A DNA stretch of 64,000 nucleotides from Synechococcus sp. BIOS-E4-1 (GTDB taxonomy: Bacteria > Cyanobacteriota > Cyanobacteriia > PCC-6307 > Cyanobiaceae). The position numbers and the translations under genes are program-made. The notes beneath the pieces are model-generated. The model saw only the letters and a program-made list of their open reading frames with translations. It was not told the DNA's origin and did not search any database. Every line of letters begins with the position of its first letter. Positions within the stretch are counted from its first letter, which is position 1. Positions 55,271 to 64,000 of the stretch are shown in pieces. The stretch lies in contig NZ_CP047935.1 of assembly GCF_014279995.1 (NCBI RefSeq), forward strand, positions 3,183,494-3,247,493. The letters run 5' to 3'.

Positions 55271-56575
55271 TCAGAGCTTGTACTTACCGCCTTTAGAGGA
55301 ATCGGTGTGGTCACAGGCATAGCCACTGGAATCAGGGTGGATCTGGTTCCAAGCCTGCGGTGACACAGGACCATTGGTCTCTTCAAGGATCGCGAACTGA
55401 CCGTCTTTGGTGATCTGACCGATCCGAACCGTCTGAGAGAGGTGATGGTTTGGCATCACTTTCACAGGACCCTGAGGTGCATCAAACTCGATACCAATCA
55501 GCGCTTTACGCACTTTGTCGTCGTCAAAGCTATTGGCTTTTTCGACAGCAGCTTTCCAGAGATACACCATGTTGTATGCCGACTCTTGCGGGTCAGCAAC
55601 CATGCGATCGGCGCCGTACTTGGCCTTGAAGTCTGCAGCAAACTTCTTGGAAGCAGGTGTATCGATCGACATCATGTAGTTCCATGCGCCGTAGTGACCC
55701 TCAAGAAATTCAGGTCCAATCGTGCTGATTTCTTCTTCAGCGATGGAATAACTCATCACGTAATAACCATTGGCCGGTGTGATCCCAGCATCTTGTATCT
55801 GCTTGAAGAAAGCGACGTTCTGGTCGCCGTTGAGGGTGTTGATGATGACGCCACCATCCGGGAGGGCTTTTTTGATCTTGGCGATAATTGGAGCTACCTC
55901 TGTATTCCCTAGAGGCAGATAATCCTCGCCGACAACCTTGCCACCGAGCTGCTCAACCTGCGCCTTGGTGATCGTATTGGACGTGCGAGGGAACACATAG
56001 TCCGATCCAACCAGGAAGAAGTCCTTACCAGCAGCAGGTGACTTCTCATACATGAATTTGGTGGCCGGTTCCGATTGTTGATTCGGGGTTGCGCCGGTGT
56101 AGAAGATGTTGCTCGAACATTCCTGGCCTTCGTACTGAATCGGGTAATACAGGAAGGCATTCTTCGACTCATAGACCGGCAGCATTTCCTTCCGGCTGGC
56201 TGAAGTCCAGCCACCAAAAACAACTGGCACCTTGTCTTGGTCGATCAGCTTCTTCGATTTCTCAGCGAAGGTCGGCCATGTGGATGCACCATCTTCAACG
56301 ATGGTTTCAATGATGTATTTCTTGCCATCAACCTCAACGCCCCCGGCAGCGTTGATTTCTGCGATGGCCATCTTCTCGGTATCAACGAGGGTCTTCTCCG
56401 AGATGGCCATGGTGCCTGTCAGAGAATGAAGGATGCCAACAGTGACAGTGCAATTTCCTTCGTCATCACAGGTGGCGTTGGTGGCCTGACCGCCACCTGC
56501 ACATGCCGTGACACCGAGGCCTAGAGAGACAGCAGCCAAGCCAGAAAACAACCGCTTGGACAAAGAATTACTCAT
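55271..56575 (-). CDS. urtA: Urea ABC transporter substrate-binding lipoprotein UrtA
   Basis: A 434-residue lipoprotein (lipobox VTAC, Cys25) with the long Leu/Ile/Val-binding fold: VTVGILHSLTGTMAISEKTL, then EDGASTWPTFAEKSKKLI and NLxGDQ-like NTLNGDQNVAFFKQI. It captures urea in the periplasm for UrtBCDE. It is first in the operon, with about 230 bases of promoter region upstream that contain an NtcA-like site. Genes of this system respond to nitrogen limitation in cyanobacteria. Confidence 0.96.
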   Translation of the reverse strand: MSNSLSKRLFSGLAAVSLGLGVTACAGGGQATNATCDDEGNCTVTVGILHSLTGTMAISEKTLVDTEKMAIAEINAAGGVEVDGKKYIIETIVEDGASTWPTFAEKSKKLIDQDKVPVVFGGWTSASRKEMLPVYESKNAFLYYPIQYEGQECSSNIFYTGATPNQQSEPATKFMYEKSPAAGKDFFLVGSDYVFPRTSNTITKAQVEQLGGKVVGEDYLPLGNTEVAPIIAKIKKALPDGGVIINTLNGDQNVAFFKQIQDAGITPANGYYVMSYSIAEEEISTIGPEFLEGHYGAWNYMMSIDTPASKKFAADFKAKYGADRMVADPQESAYNMVYLWKAAVEKANSFDDDKVRKALIGIEFDAPQGPVKVMPNHHLSQTVRIGQITKDGQFAILEETNGPVSPQAWNQIHPDSSGYACDHTDSSKGGKYKL

Positions 56576-56624
56576 GAAATCCTCAATTCAGGATGCTCGC
56601 CGAATGGCGGAAGTGACTGAGTAA

Positions 56625-56659
56625 GACTGATTCAAAATCAGTTTTGTATTAACGAGAAC
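56625..56659 (-). promoter_or_regulatory. NtcA-like site and inverted repeat upstream of urtA
   Basis: On the minus strand GTT-N8-TAC occurs at 56646-56659 (consensus GTA-N8-TAC, one mismatch), followed downstream by CTGATT-TTG-AATCAG, a perfect 6-base inverted repeat. It lies 71-84 bases before the urtA ATG. A second near match, GTA-N8-TAA, is found farther upstream around 56734-56751. These are candidates only. Confidence 0.4.
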
Positions 56660-56809
56660 ATAATGACGTTAAGGGTCTTGAACAGTGCCTAAGCAAAGTA
56701 ACTATTGCGACAAATGCGCATCAAGCAAGGAATGAGATTACATCCACTTACACCAAAAGTAATTCGGTATCAACGACAGCAAAAGCAATGACAATTATTG
56801 AATACGTCT

Positions 56810-57415
56810 TTAATTTGGTAGCTGTTGTATCAGAAATCCAACAACAGAATCCAGGCCTTCTCCGCTTTGGAGATTGGTGAAGCACCAGGGACGGCCTGCA
56901 CGCATTCGTTGGGCATCACGCTCCATCACCCCCAAGTCGGCTCCAACGAAAGGTGCCAGATCGATCTTGTTGATCACAAGCAAGTCTGAGCGGGTGATGC
57001 CTGGGCCGCCCTTGCGCGGGATCTTGTCACCAGCAGCAACATCGATCACGTAGATGCACAAGTCCACCAGCTCAGGACTGAAGCTGGCGGCCAAATTATC
57101 GCCACCGCTTTCCACCAACACCACATCCAAGTCGGGAAACTGGGCTTCCAGCTCAGACACCGCAGACCGATTGATCGAGCAATCCTCCCGAATCGCTGTA
57201 TGCGGACATCCTCCAGTTTCGACTCCACGGATCCGCTCTGGCTCCAAGGCCCCTGCCTGGGTCAGAAACTGAGCATCCTCCTGGGTGTAGATGTCATTGG
57301 TGACAACAGCCAGCTGCAACTGATCGCGCAGCTCTCTGCAAAGAGCCTCAACCAATGCGGTCTTCCCCGAGCCCACCGGTCCGGCAACACCTAAACGAAG
57401 CTTGCTAGCCATCAA
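56810..57415 (-). CDS. ureG: Urease accessory GTPase UreG
   Basis: A 201-residue SIMIBI GTPase: P-loop GPVGSGKT at 12-19, [29 protein letters not shown] (with the metal-binding Cys-Pro-His), and [17 protein letters not shown]. It delivers nickel to apo-urease with UreE, UreF and UreD. It overlaps ureF by four bases. Its stop is followed by the AT-rich urtA promoter region. Confidence 0.96.
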   Translation of the reverse strand: MMASKLRLGVAGPVGSGKTALVEALCRELRDQLQLAVVTNDIYTQEDAQFLTQAGALEPERIRGVETGGCPHTAIREDCSINRSAVSELEAQFPDLDVVLVESGGDNLAASFSPELVDLCIYVIDVAAGDKIPRKGGPGITRSDLLVINKIDLAPFVGADLGVMERDAQRMRAGRPWCFTNLQSGEGLDSVVGFLIQQLPN

Positions 57416-58083
57416 CTTCGAAACAAGCGGGAATACAACTCAGCATGGGCCAGCTGCGCCATCGAGACGCCAACACCACTGTTCCAAAGCTCATGGGGGT
57501 GAACAGCAGACAACTGTTCAGCCACATCCACGATCTGGGGGAGCAGGCGTTGCTGCAGAACCTGGGCTCTTGTTGGCCCCAATGGCACTAAACGCACAGC
57601 AGCACTGAGTTGATTGGCAACCCAGCCGTAGAGATAGCCCTCAACCATTTCCCGCTCAGCGACCTGCAGAGCAACGGAGGCCCATGCCCATGCAGCAGGC
57701 CATGCCAGAGGAAGCGCTTCTGGAAGAGGGTGACCCAGGTCTGCGAGCAGCACAAGCAACGAACCACCCATCTGACGCTGTTGGGCACGCAGCTCTGCAG
57801 CTTCGCGCGTCGCCAACAGCCAGCCATCCAGATCAATCACCCGGGTTCGCGCACTGGCATCAGCACTGGCCTGCCAATGCCTCAGATCAGCTGCCAACTC
57901 CGGGAGCGCTGCGGCTTCGAGGCGCAAGCCACCCCGCTGAAGCTCTGCAGCAAGCCACAGCTCAATCCCATGTTCATCCCTGAGAGCACCGGATTGAATC
58001 AACACCTCCAATCCCTCGGAATAACTGAATGCACCCACGGGCAGCGCCGGACTGACCATCTGCAGCAAGGCGAGCGATCTCAT
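57412..58083 (-). CDS. ureF: Urease accessory protein UreF
   Basis: A 223-residue all-helical protein with family motifs [20 protein letters not shown] at the start, then [18 protein letters not shown] and a C-terminal QILDVAEQ-like helix. UreF bridges UreD and UreG in the urease activation complex. It overlaps both ureE (upstream) and ureG (downstream) by four bases. Confidence 0.94.
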   Translation of the reverse strand: MRSLALLQMVSPALPVGAFSYSEGLEVLIQSGALRDEHGIELWLAAELQRGGLRLEAAALPELAADLRHWQASADASARTRVIDLDGWLLATREAAELRAQQRQMGGSLLVLLADLGHPLPEALPLAWPAAWAWASVALQVAEREMVEGYLYGWVANQLSAAVRLVPLGPTRAQVLQQRLLPQIVDVAEQLSAVHPHELWNSGVGVSMAQLAHAELYSRLFRS

Positions 58084-58556
58084 GCAGGAGCGAGTCCATG
58101 AGGATGCGAATGAACTCCGCCATAGGCACCACCATCGGGAACAAATGGCCGTTCACAGGTACCCACCTGAAGTCCACGACTCGTCAACATCACGGCCAAC
58201 ACCGAATCCTCAAGCAGCAGAAGCTCCTGTTCATGCAGCTCAAGCGGAACATGACGGTTTCCAAGGTGATAAGCAGCCTGCAGGAGCTCAAGCGGCGAAG
58301 CCGCGCGAACCCGCAACAGCCGTTCTGGTGCTGCGATCACTTCCACCTGCAAACTGCGCAATCCATCCAAAAGGAGATCTCCCGGCTGGAGAGCACCATC
58401 ACGAGGCAGCTGCAGCAACAACTCCCTGCCGCAGCGGGTGCGACGGCGGCCACGCAAAACCGTGCGTTCGTCTGCGGTGAGCGGCAGTTGCAAACGACCG
58501 ACCGCCTCGGCCTTGGTCCATCCGCCGGCCAATTGGCGGTGCTCCAGCACGATCAC
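58080..58556 (-). CDS. ureE: Urease accessory nickel chaperone UreE
   Basis: A 158-residue protein from a GTG start giving IVLEHRQLAGGW; the frame is open much further upstream but that part is antisense to ureD. It has LTADERTVLRGRRRTRCGRELLL (N-terminal domain) and YHLGNRHVPLELHE with the conserved nickel-binding His. A short C-terminal His cluster (HSHPHG) ends the protein, smaller than in Klebsiella. It is first gene of a minus-strand ureE-F-G operon. Confidence 0.88.
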   Translation of the reverse strand: MIVLEHRQLAGGWTKAEAVGRLQLPLTADERTVLRGRRRTRCGRELLLQLPRDGALQPGDLLLDGLRSLQVEVIAAPERLLRVRAASPLELLQAAYHLGNRHVPLELHEQELLLLEDSVLAVMLTSRGLQVGTCERPFVPDGGAYGGVHSHPHGLAPA

Positions 58557-58619
58557 AGGTTCAACCAACACCCTTCCCTGTCCGGCCCTGAGCCTGCCTA
58601 TGACCCAAGCCTTCTTTTC

Positions 58620-58633
58620 GTGTGCATTGCTAC
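58620..58633. promoter_or_regulatory. NtcA-like site between ureE and ureD
   Basis: GTG-N8-TAC in the 111-base divergent spacer, one mismatch from the NtcA palindrome GTA-N8-TAC. It could serve either operon. No clear -10 element at the ideal 22-base distance was seen, so the assignment is tentative. Confidence 0.4.
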
Positions 58634-58667
58634 AGAGTGATCGCTGAGAGCCATCGAGCTTGGTGTG

Positions 58668-59627
58668 ATGCAACGCCTCGATCCCTGGCAGGGACACTGC
58701 CGTCTGAAGTTTATTCAGCAAGGTGAGAGCACCATTCACCAGGGCGGCTGCAGTGCTCCCTTCAAACTGCTGCGCGCAGAAGTCGGCACTGACGGCCGCC
58801 GTGAAATCCCACTTCTGCACACTGCTGGCGGACTGGTGGGCGGGGACCAGCTCAACATCAGCCTTGATCTCGAGGCCAACAGCCGCAGCCTGATCACCAG
58901 CGTCGCAGCTCAAAAGGTGTATGGCTCCATCGGTCGCAGCCGCCTGAATCCTCAGGGATCCTGGGCTCGACAAGAAGTGAATTGCCAACTCTCCAGCAAC
59001 AGCGATTTGGAATGGCTTCCCCAGGAACTCGTGGTCTACGCCAACGCCCTCTATGAACAGCAACTCAGCGTGCGACTACCGGAGGATGCCTCGTTCCTAG
59101 GAGCCGAGATTGTTCGCCTGGGCCGAACAGCCGCTGGCGAAACACTGCAGCAAGGCCGCTGGCGGTCGTCGTTGAGCATCCAAAGGGTGAGCGCAAACCA
59201 ATCGGAGCCGCAGTCCTGGGAACTGGTGGACAGGCTTGAACTGGGGGACTCAAGCCTCCAGGATCTCCACGGCCTGCATCACCAACCAGTGTTCGGAACT
59301 CTGATCTGGGCCGCTCCAATCCCGCTGTGTGCCCACATCCTCAAGGACTTGGTTGCTGCTGCGCGTGACGATCGCGAGGGGCTTGAAGGCACGATGCGAT
59401 GCGGAGGTCTCCAGCAGGGATTCATCGCCCGCTATACAGGTCCATCCAGCAGAGATGCCCGTTTCTGGTTCAGCCGCATCTGGAGACGGACCCGTTTGTT
59501 GAGAAACCTGAACGAGCCAAAGACTCCACGGGTTTGGCCACTGCAGGAACAGCCCTTGCAAGCACAGCCTTTGCAACGATCACTGTTCACAGCGAACCAT
59601 GCGCTCGGACCAACGGCGACACACTGA
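58668..59627 (+). CDS. ureD: Urease accessory protein UreD
   Basis: A 319-residue beta-rich scaffold. Motifs are GRREIPLLHTAGGLVGGDQL near 45-64, SQKVY-like AAQKVYGSIG, and EWLPQELVVYANALYEQQL. It binds apo-urease and recruits UreF and UreG. Start is the ATG just after a GTG at 58665. It is first of the plus-strand ureDABC operon and lies 111 bases from ureE. Confidence 0.94.
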   Translation: MQRLDPWQGHCRLKFIQQGESTIHQGGCSAPFKLLRAEVGTDGRREIPLLHTAGGLVGGDQLNISLDLEANSRSLITSVAAQKVYGSIGRSRLNPQGSWARQEVNCQLSSNSDLEWLPQELVVYANALYEQQLSVRLPEDASFLGAEIVRLGRTAAGETLQQGRWRSSLSIQRVSANQSEPQSWELVDRLELGDSSLQDLHGLHHQPVFGTLIWAAPIPLCAHILKDLVAAARDDREGLEGTMRCGGLQQGFIARYTGPSSRDARFWFSRIWRRTRLLRNLNEPKTPRVWPLQEQPLQAQPLQRSLFTANHALGPTATH

Positions 59628-59645
59628 AGTTGACCCAGGTTTCCC

Positions 59646-59948
59646 ATGCAACTCAGTCCCCAGGAAAAAGACAAACTCCTGATCGTGACCGCAGCACTGC
59701 TGGCCGAACGACGCCTCAAGCGCGGCCTTCATCTCAATCATCCTGAAGCCGTGGCCTGGCTCAGTTTTCTGATCCTCGAGGGTGCCCGTGACGGTAAAAG
59801 TGTTGCCGATCTGATGCAGGAAGGGACCACCTGGTTGCGCCGCGATCAGGTGATGGAAGGGGTCTCCGAACTGGTGCAAGAGGTGCAGATCGAGGCTGTC
59901 TTCCCCGATGGCACCAAGCTCGTGACGCTCCACGACCCGATCCGCTGA
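59646..59948 (+). CDS. ureA: Urease gamma subunit
   Basis: A 100-residue UreA, intact from [20 protein letters not shown] to TLHDPIR. The conserved [11 protein letters not shown] and [14 protein letters not shown] are present. It forms the (UreABC)3 trimer core. It is 18 bases after ureD. Confidence 0.97.
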   Translation: MQLSPQEKDKLLIVTAALLAERRLKRGLHLNHPEAVAWLSFLILEGARDGKSVADLMQEGTTWLRRDQVMEGVSELVQEVQIEAVFPDGTKLVTLHDPIR

Positions 59949-59958
59949 ATACTGACCA

Positions 59959-60279
59959 ATGACCCCCTTGATTCCTGGCGAACTTCTCTGCGAACCCGGC
60001 GAGATCGAACTCAATGCGGGCCGGCCCACCACCACCATCAGCGTTGCCAACAGCGGTGATCGACCTGTGCAGGTGGGCTCTCATTTCCACTTTGCGGAAG
60101 CCAATGCAGCCCTCCAGTTCGATCGAGCCGCGGCCCGCGGCCAACGGCTCGACATCCCTGCAGGAACCGCGATCCGCTTTGAACCGGGAGACAGTCGCGA
60201 CGTCAACCTGATTCCGTTCGCCGGTGCCCGTCGGGTGATCGGTTTCAACGGCCGCATCAACGGACCACTCGACGCCTGA
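59959..60279 (+). CDS. ureB: Urease beta subunit
   Basis: A 106-residue UreB with [32 protein letters not shown] and [20 protein letters not shown], all near-identical to the family pattern. It lies 10 bases after ureA and three bases before ureC. It pairs with UreA and UreC and positions the flap of the active site. Confidence 0.97.
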   Translation: MTPLIPGELLCEPGEIELNAGRPTTTISVANSGDRPVQVGSHFHFAEANAALQFDRAAARGQRLDIPAGTAIRFEPGDSRDVNLIPFAGARRVIGFNGRINGPLDA

Positions 60280-60282
60280 ACC

Positions 60283-61992
60283 ATGCCCTACCGCATTTCC
60301 CGACAGGCTTACGCCGAGACCTACGGCCCCACAACCGGTGACCGCGTGCGTCTTGCTGACACAGATCTGATCCTGGAGGTGGAACAAGACTGCACCGTCT
60401 ATGGCGATGAGGTGAAGTTTGGCGGCGGCAAGGTGATCCGCGATGGCATGGGCCAGTCGCAGACATCACGAGCTGCAGGAGCCGTTGACACGGTCATCAC
60501 CAATGCTCTGATCCTCGACTGGTGGGGAATCGTCAAAGCCGATGTAGGTCTCAGAGATGGCCGCATCGTGGGCATCGGCAAAGCCGGCAATCCCGACACA
60601 CAACAAGGTGTCACCATCGTTGTGGGCCCAGGCACCGAAGCGATTGCGGGCGAGGGCCACATCCTCACGGCAGGTGGCATCGACACCCATATCCACTTCA
60701 TCTGCCCCCAGCAGGTCGAAACGGCGCTGGCCAGCGGCGTCACCACCCTCATGGGCGGAGGAACGGGTCCGGCCACAGGCACCAACGCGACCACCTGCAC
60801 CCCCGGAGCCTTCCACATCGGCAGGATGCTCCAGGCCGCCGAGGGGCTTCCCGTGAACTTGGGATTCTTCGGCAAGGGCAATGCCAGTACTCCGGAAGCC
60901 CTCGAAGAGCAGGTGCGCGCCGGTGCCTGCGGTCTCAAACTGCATGAAGACTGGGGCACCACACCAGCCACAATCGATACCTGTCTTTCCGTCGCTGATC
61001 GGATGGACGTGCAGGTCTGCATCCACACCGACACGCTCAACGAAGCCGGTTTCGTTGAAGACACGATTGCCGCCATCAAGGGGCGAACGATTCACACCTT
61101 CCATACCGAGGGCGCCGGTGGCGGCCATGCACCGGACATCATCAAGATCTGCGGCGAAGCCAATGTGTTGCCGAGCAGCACCAACCCCACAAGGCCCTAC
61201 ACCACCAACACGCTCGAGGAGCACCTCGACATGCTGATGGTCTGCCACCATCTGGATCCGAAGATTCCCGAAGACGTGGCCTTCGCCGAGTCACGCATCC
61301 GTCGCGAAACGATCGCCGCTGAAGACATCCTTCACGACCTGGGCGCCTTCTCGATCATCGCCAGCGACTCCCAGGCCATGGGCCGTGTCGGCGAGGTGAT
61401 CACGCGAACCTTCCAGACAGCTCACAAGATGAAGCTGCAGCGCAGCGCACTGCCGGAAGACTCCGATCGCAACGACAACCACCGCCTCAAGCGCTACATC
61501 GCCAAGGTGACGATCAATCCCGCAATCGCCCATGGCATCAGCAACGAAGTGGGATCCATCGAAACCGGCAAGCTCGCTGATCTGGTGCTTTGGAAACCAG
61601 GCTTCTTCGGCATCCGACCTGAGCTGGTGATCAAGGGCGGCTCGATTGTGTGGGCCCAGATGGGAGACGCCAATGCCTCAATTCCGACTCCAGGGCCCGT
61701 GCACGGCCGCCCGATGTTCGGCGCCTTCGGCAAAGCCCTGGCTCCCAGTTGTCTCACCTTCGTGAGCGAAGCCGCGATGGATGCCGACATCCAACGCCAG
61801 CTAGGTCTGGAACGCATCTGCATGGCGGTGAAGGAGACCCGGAGCGTGGGCAAGAGTGCGCTCAAGCTTAATGCGGCCCTGCCCAAGGTGAATGTGGACC
61901 CGCAGACCTATGAGGTGTTCGCCGATGGCAACCTGCTCACCTGCGAGCCCGCCGAGACTCTGCCCCTCGCCCAGCGCTACCTCTTGTTGTGA
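60283..61992 (+). CDS. ureC: Urease alpha (catalytic) subunit
   Basis: A 569-residue amidohydrolase that splits urea into ammonia and carbamate. The carbamylated lysine is Lys219 in GLKLHEDWG, the zinc/nickel histidines are in [18 protein letters not shown] and [12 protein letters not shown], and the flap Cys321-His322 is in MVCHHL. Length and all ligands are intact. The stop overlaps a glutamine amidotransferase gene start (GTGA). Confidence 0.98.
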   Translation: MPYRISRQAYAETYGPTTGDRVRLADTDLILEVEQDCTVYGDEVKFGGGKVIRDGMGQSQTSRAAGAVDTVITNALILDWWGIVKADVGLRDGRIVGIGKAGNPDTQQGVTIVVGPGTEAIAGEGHILTAGGIDTHIHFICPQQVETALASGVTTLMGGGTGPATGTNATTCTPGAFHIGRMLQAAEGLPVNLGFFGKGNASTPEALEEQVRAGACGLKLHEDWGTTPATIDTCLSVADRMDVQVCIHTDTLNEAGFVEDTIAAIKGRTIHTFHTEGAGGGHAPDIIKICGEANVLPSSTNPTRPYTTNTLEEHLDMLMVCHHLDPKIPEDVAFAESRIRRETIAAEDILHDLGAFSIIASDSQAMGRVGEVITRTFQTAHKMKLQRSALPEDSDRNDNHRLKRYIAKVTINPAIAHGISNEVGSIETGKLADLVLWKPGFFGIRPELVIKGGSIVWAQMGDANASIPTPGPVHGRPMFGAFGKALAPSCLTFVSEAAMDADIQRQLGLERICMAVKETRSVGKSALKLNAALPKVNVDPQTYEVFADGNLLTCEPAETLPLAQRYLLL

Positions 61993-62744
61993 ATCACTCC
62001 CTGCTGGTGGTTCAGCACGTTGATCATGAGGGTCCTGATCTGATTCGTGAACTCGCGATTCAACGGGGAATGAGCATCCAGACGATCCGTCCAGATCTCG
62101 GCGAAGTCCTGCTCGATCCAGCCAGCCTCCCGAACACGATTGCTGTGGTGCTTGGCGGCCCGATGGGGGTGAACGACCGCAATGAGCCACACATGAAGTG
62201 GCTTCAACGCGAGCTGGAATGGTTATCGATCTGGCATCAGCAGAAAAAACCCGTGCTGGGAATCTGTCTGGGTGCCCAGCTGCTCGCTGTGGCGGCTGGA
62301 GGATCGGTGGGACCACTCGAGGTGGGCGACCCACCACAGGCACTGAAAGAGCTGGGTATTGGCGCCATTCACTGGCTGCGGAATTCCAAAGAAGAACCCC
62401 TGCTTGATGGCCTTGATCCAAGTGCACTGGTCCTGCACTGGCACGGCGATCGCATCCGACTACCCCATGACGCCACCTTGCTTGGTTCGTCATTGCACTG
62501 CCCCGAACAGGTGTTCAGGATCGGCCGGCATGCCTTTGGCCTCCAGTGTCATCTCGAAATCTCAGGGCCAAACCTGGAGCGATGGATTCAATCCGACGCC
62601 GCTTACATCGTTAGCGCGATGGGGAGTAATGGAGCCAATCGACTCCGCAGTGACTGGGAGCAACTCGGCGGATATCTGCAACAGAGTGGAAGCCAGTTGT
62701 TCAGCAATATGTTCAATGAGCTACAAAACATCAGCAGCCACTGA
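61989..62744 (+). CDS. Class I glutamine amidotransferase (GMP synthase-like domain)
   Basis: A 251-residue stand-alone GATase. The nucleophile is in [17 protein letters not shown] (Cys near 94), the His/Glu pair in [10 protein letters not shown] (His about 183). The GATase1 oxyanion turn is [11 protein letters not shown]. No synthase domain is attached. Its GTG start overlaps the ureC stop by four bases, so it is read together with urease. It may supply or use ammonia in an unidentified amidation; the link with urea nitrogen is inference. Confidence 0.85.
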   Translation: MNHSLLVVQHVDHEGPDLIRELAIQRGMSIQTIRPDLGEVLLDPASLPNTIAVVLGGPMGVNDRNEPHMKWLQRELEWLSIWHQQKKPVLGICLGAQLLAVAAGGSVGPLEVGDPPQALKELGIGAIHWLRNSKEEPLLDGLDPSALVLHWHGDRIRLPHDATLLGSSLHCPEQVFRIGRHAFGLQCHLEISGPNLERWIQSDAAYIVSAMGSNGANRLRSDWEQLGGYLQQSGSQLFSNMFNELQNISSH

Positions 62745-62911
62745 ATCCAAAACCTTTCGAAACTGGTATCAACACGAACACCAGAGCAACAAACCAATCA
62801 ATCACAATCATCTGTAGTCACAGCTACACATCGTTCACTTCATCCTTGAATGAAGCGCAGTACGACTCAGGCCATGGAACGGGGACCTGAGCTTGCTTCG
62901 GAGAACCGATC

Positions 62912-63079
62912 ATGAGCGCACTTCTCTATCGCGGTCACACCTACAATCAGCACAAAGATTTTGTAAAAAAGCCAACTGTTCAACTCACCTATCGCAGGCA
63001 GACTTATCGGGCACGTCAGGCAGAGGCTCGCCCGATTGTGGTCGAGCTGAAATATCGGGGTGTAGCTTACAGCCACTGA
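62912..63079 (+). CDS. DUF4278 small protein
   Basis: A 55-residue basic protein with the DUF4278 pattern of repeated YRG motifs: LLYRGHTYN at the N-terminus, LTYRRQTYRA in the middle and LKYRGVAYSH at the end. The family is cyanobacterial and of unknown function. The ATG is preceded by CGGAGAACC, a fair ribosome-binding site. It is about 170 bases after the amidotransferase gene. Confidence 0.75.
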   Translation: MSALLYRGHTYNQHKDFVKKPTVQLTYRRQTYRARQAEARPIVVELKYRGVAYSH

Positions 63080-63471
63080 GCAATCCATTCTTTTGAATGC
63101 GGCCAAATCGAAAGATCTGAGTGGCTAAAACTCAGTTTCTACTTGGATCAGAGTTGATGTGGTTCAATCGAACATCGGGCAAAGCTGCAAGCAATCCCTT
63201 TCAAGCTCCAGGGAGTCCTCCGGCTGCAAACAGAAAAACCATCCGGTTTCGACTGCCTGGTCATCAGCTCTCTTTTCACTGCAACAGCTGAGAACATTTC
63301 AGCAACGCGTGGTGATCTGCTGATCGAGCTCGTATCAGTGAATTGCGTACCGAGCACTACACAAATTTTGTGATCTTTGGAGATCAGATCACCCTCAACA
63401 AGGATTCGTAGCAACAGTCACAAGACGTGGCTGGAGCGAGCTCTTGGATCAAGTAAACCCGCCTTGAAGGG
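63080..63471. other. Intergenic stretch, no gene assigned
   Basis: About 390 bases. A minus-strand frame (63148-63414, starting MLRILVEGDLISKDHK) is open for 88 codons with acceptable composition but no ribosome-binding site and no known family. It is left unannotated. The 3' part must hold the promoter of the ATP-grasp gene. Confidence 0.35.
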
Positions 63472-64000
63472 ATGTTCACCGACTACAGACCATCGGTCGG
63501 CTACGACGAATATTTCTGCAGTGGTACAGCCTGTCCCCGTAAGAATCTGGCCCCCCTGCTCAGTTCACTGGGACAGATTGGCCTGCCGGAACTGAAACGC
63601 AACCATGCCTCTGCAAGCAACTTGCTACGCCGGCTTGGAGCCACCTTTCGCCTCAATGACTCTGGCCAGGAGGGTAGCGAACGGATTCTTCCATTCGATC
63701 CCCTGCCTCGACTGATTGCCCTTAGCGAATGGAAGGCCCTGGAGCAGGGACTGCTGCAACGATTGGAGGCCATCGACTGCTTCCTCGCCGACGTCTATGG
63801 CTCTCAGCTGATCATTCGTGACGGCGTCATCGACCGTGAGGACGTGGAGAGTTCATCAGGCTGGCTCCCCCAGATGCAGGGCATTGAACTGCCGTTCAAT
63901 CGTTGGTGCCACATCTCAGGCCTGGACCTGATTCGCGATGGCGACGGCCACTGGCGTGTACTGGAAGACAACCTGCGCTGTCCGTCAGGCGTTGCCTACT
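63472..64000 (+). CDS. Circularly permuted ATP-grasp type 2 protein (DUF404/DUF407), 5' part
   Basis: The first 176 codons, cut by the window end. The sequence starts MFTDYRPSVGYDEYFCSG and contains RILPFDPLPRLIALSEW, DCFLADVYGSQLIIRDGVI and WRVLEDNLRCPSGVAY, which match the N-terminal part of circularly permuted ATP-grasp proteins. These are usually followed by an alpha-E domain protein and a transglutaminase-like gene and are thought to make a small peptide. The start is the ATG at 63472. Confidence 0.88.
   Translation, partial: MFTDYRPSVGYDEYFCSGTACPRKNLAPLLSSLGQIGLPELKRNHASASNLLRRLGATFRLNDSGQEGSERILPFDPLPRLIALSEWKALEQGLLQRLEAIDCFLADVYGSQLIIRDGVIDREDVESSSGWLPQMQGIELPFNRWCHISGLDLIRDGDGHWRVLEDNLRCPSGVAY

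Noticed and set aside
58557-59063. Long N-terminal extension of the ureE frame
   Set aside because: It is entirely antisense to the start of ureD and lacks UreE-like sequence; UreE begins at the GTG at 58556.

Overview
The window looks like the chromosome of a marine picocyanobacterium, most likely Synechococcus. Support comes from two high-light-inducible (Hli) proteins, a urtABCDE-ureEFG-ureDABC urea block, a glucosylglycerate gene set, cyanobacteria-specific small families (DUF1830, DUF3104, DUF4278, Nif11-type leaders) and dense gene packing with many ATGA/GTGA overlaps. Species assignment is inference; no rRNA is present.

Layout. 1-10.1 kb is core-like: an ABC-2 exporter, valS, a solute-binding lipoprotein coupled to an MscS channel, a 2OG-Fe(II) oxygenase, a short-chain dehydrogenase and a Fur-family regulator. 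10.1-15.1 kb is a gene-poor stretch of small ORFs, with two hli genes that carry matching 91-base leaders. 15.5-18.9 kb is a divergent sensory cassette: an OmpR-type response regulator, a PhnD-family periplasmic binding lipoprotein and a histidine kinase.

19.1-25.2 kb is a degenerate genomic island. It is bounded by an intact tRNA-Val(UAC) at its right end and by two decayed copies of the 3' half of that tRNA at its left end. It holds AT-rich accessory genes (a DMT permease, small secreted or membrane peptides, DUF3104), a Nif11-leader RiPP precursor interrupted by a stop codon, and a second double-glycine peptide gene that appears intact. That peptide gene and a small secreted-protein gene at 15.1 kb share an upstream array of TTCACCAG repeats with identical spacing. 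A tandem TTCACCAG pair also lies directly in front of the histidine kinase gene. This suggests one response-regulator regulon linking the sensory cassette to two peptide genes.

25.2-47 kb is housekeeping: mazG, speE-speB, gcvT, aspS, a group 2 sigma factor, Dps, pyrG, queE, an M23 peptidase, a type I secretion set (PpiC-like protein, cNMP/C39-like/ABC fusion, HlyD), an ecotin-like protease inhibitor and queC-pabB-pabC. 47-51 kb is a glucosylglycerate module (gpgP, a GH13_18 phosphorylase, gpgS), followed by a two-gene unit with DUF1830. 51.4-62 kb is the urea uptake and urease block with NtcA-like sites. The window ends with a class I glutamine amidotransferase, a DUF4278 protein and the start of a circularly permuted ATP-grasp gene.
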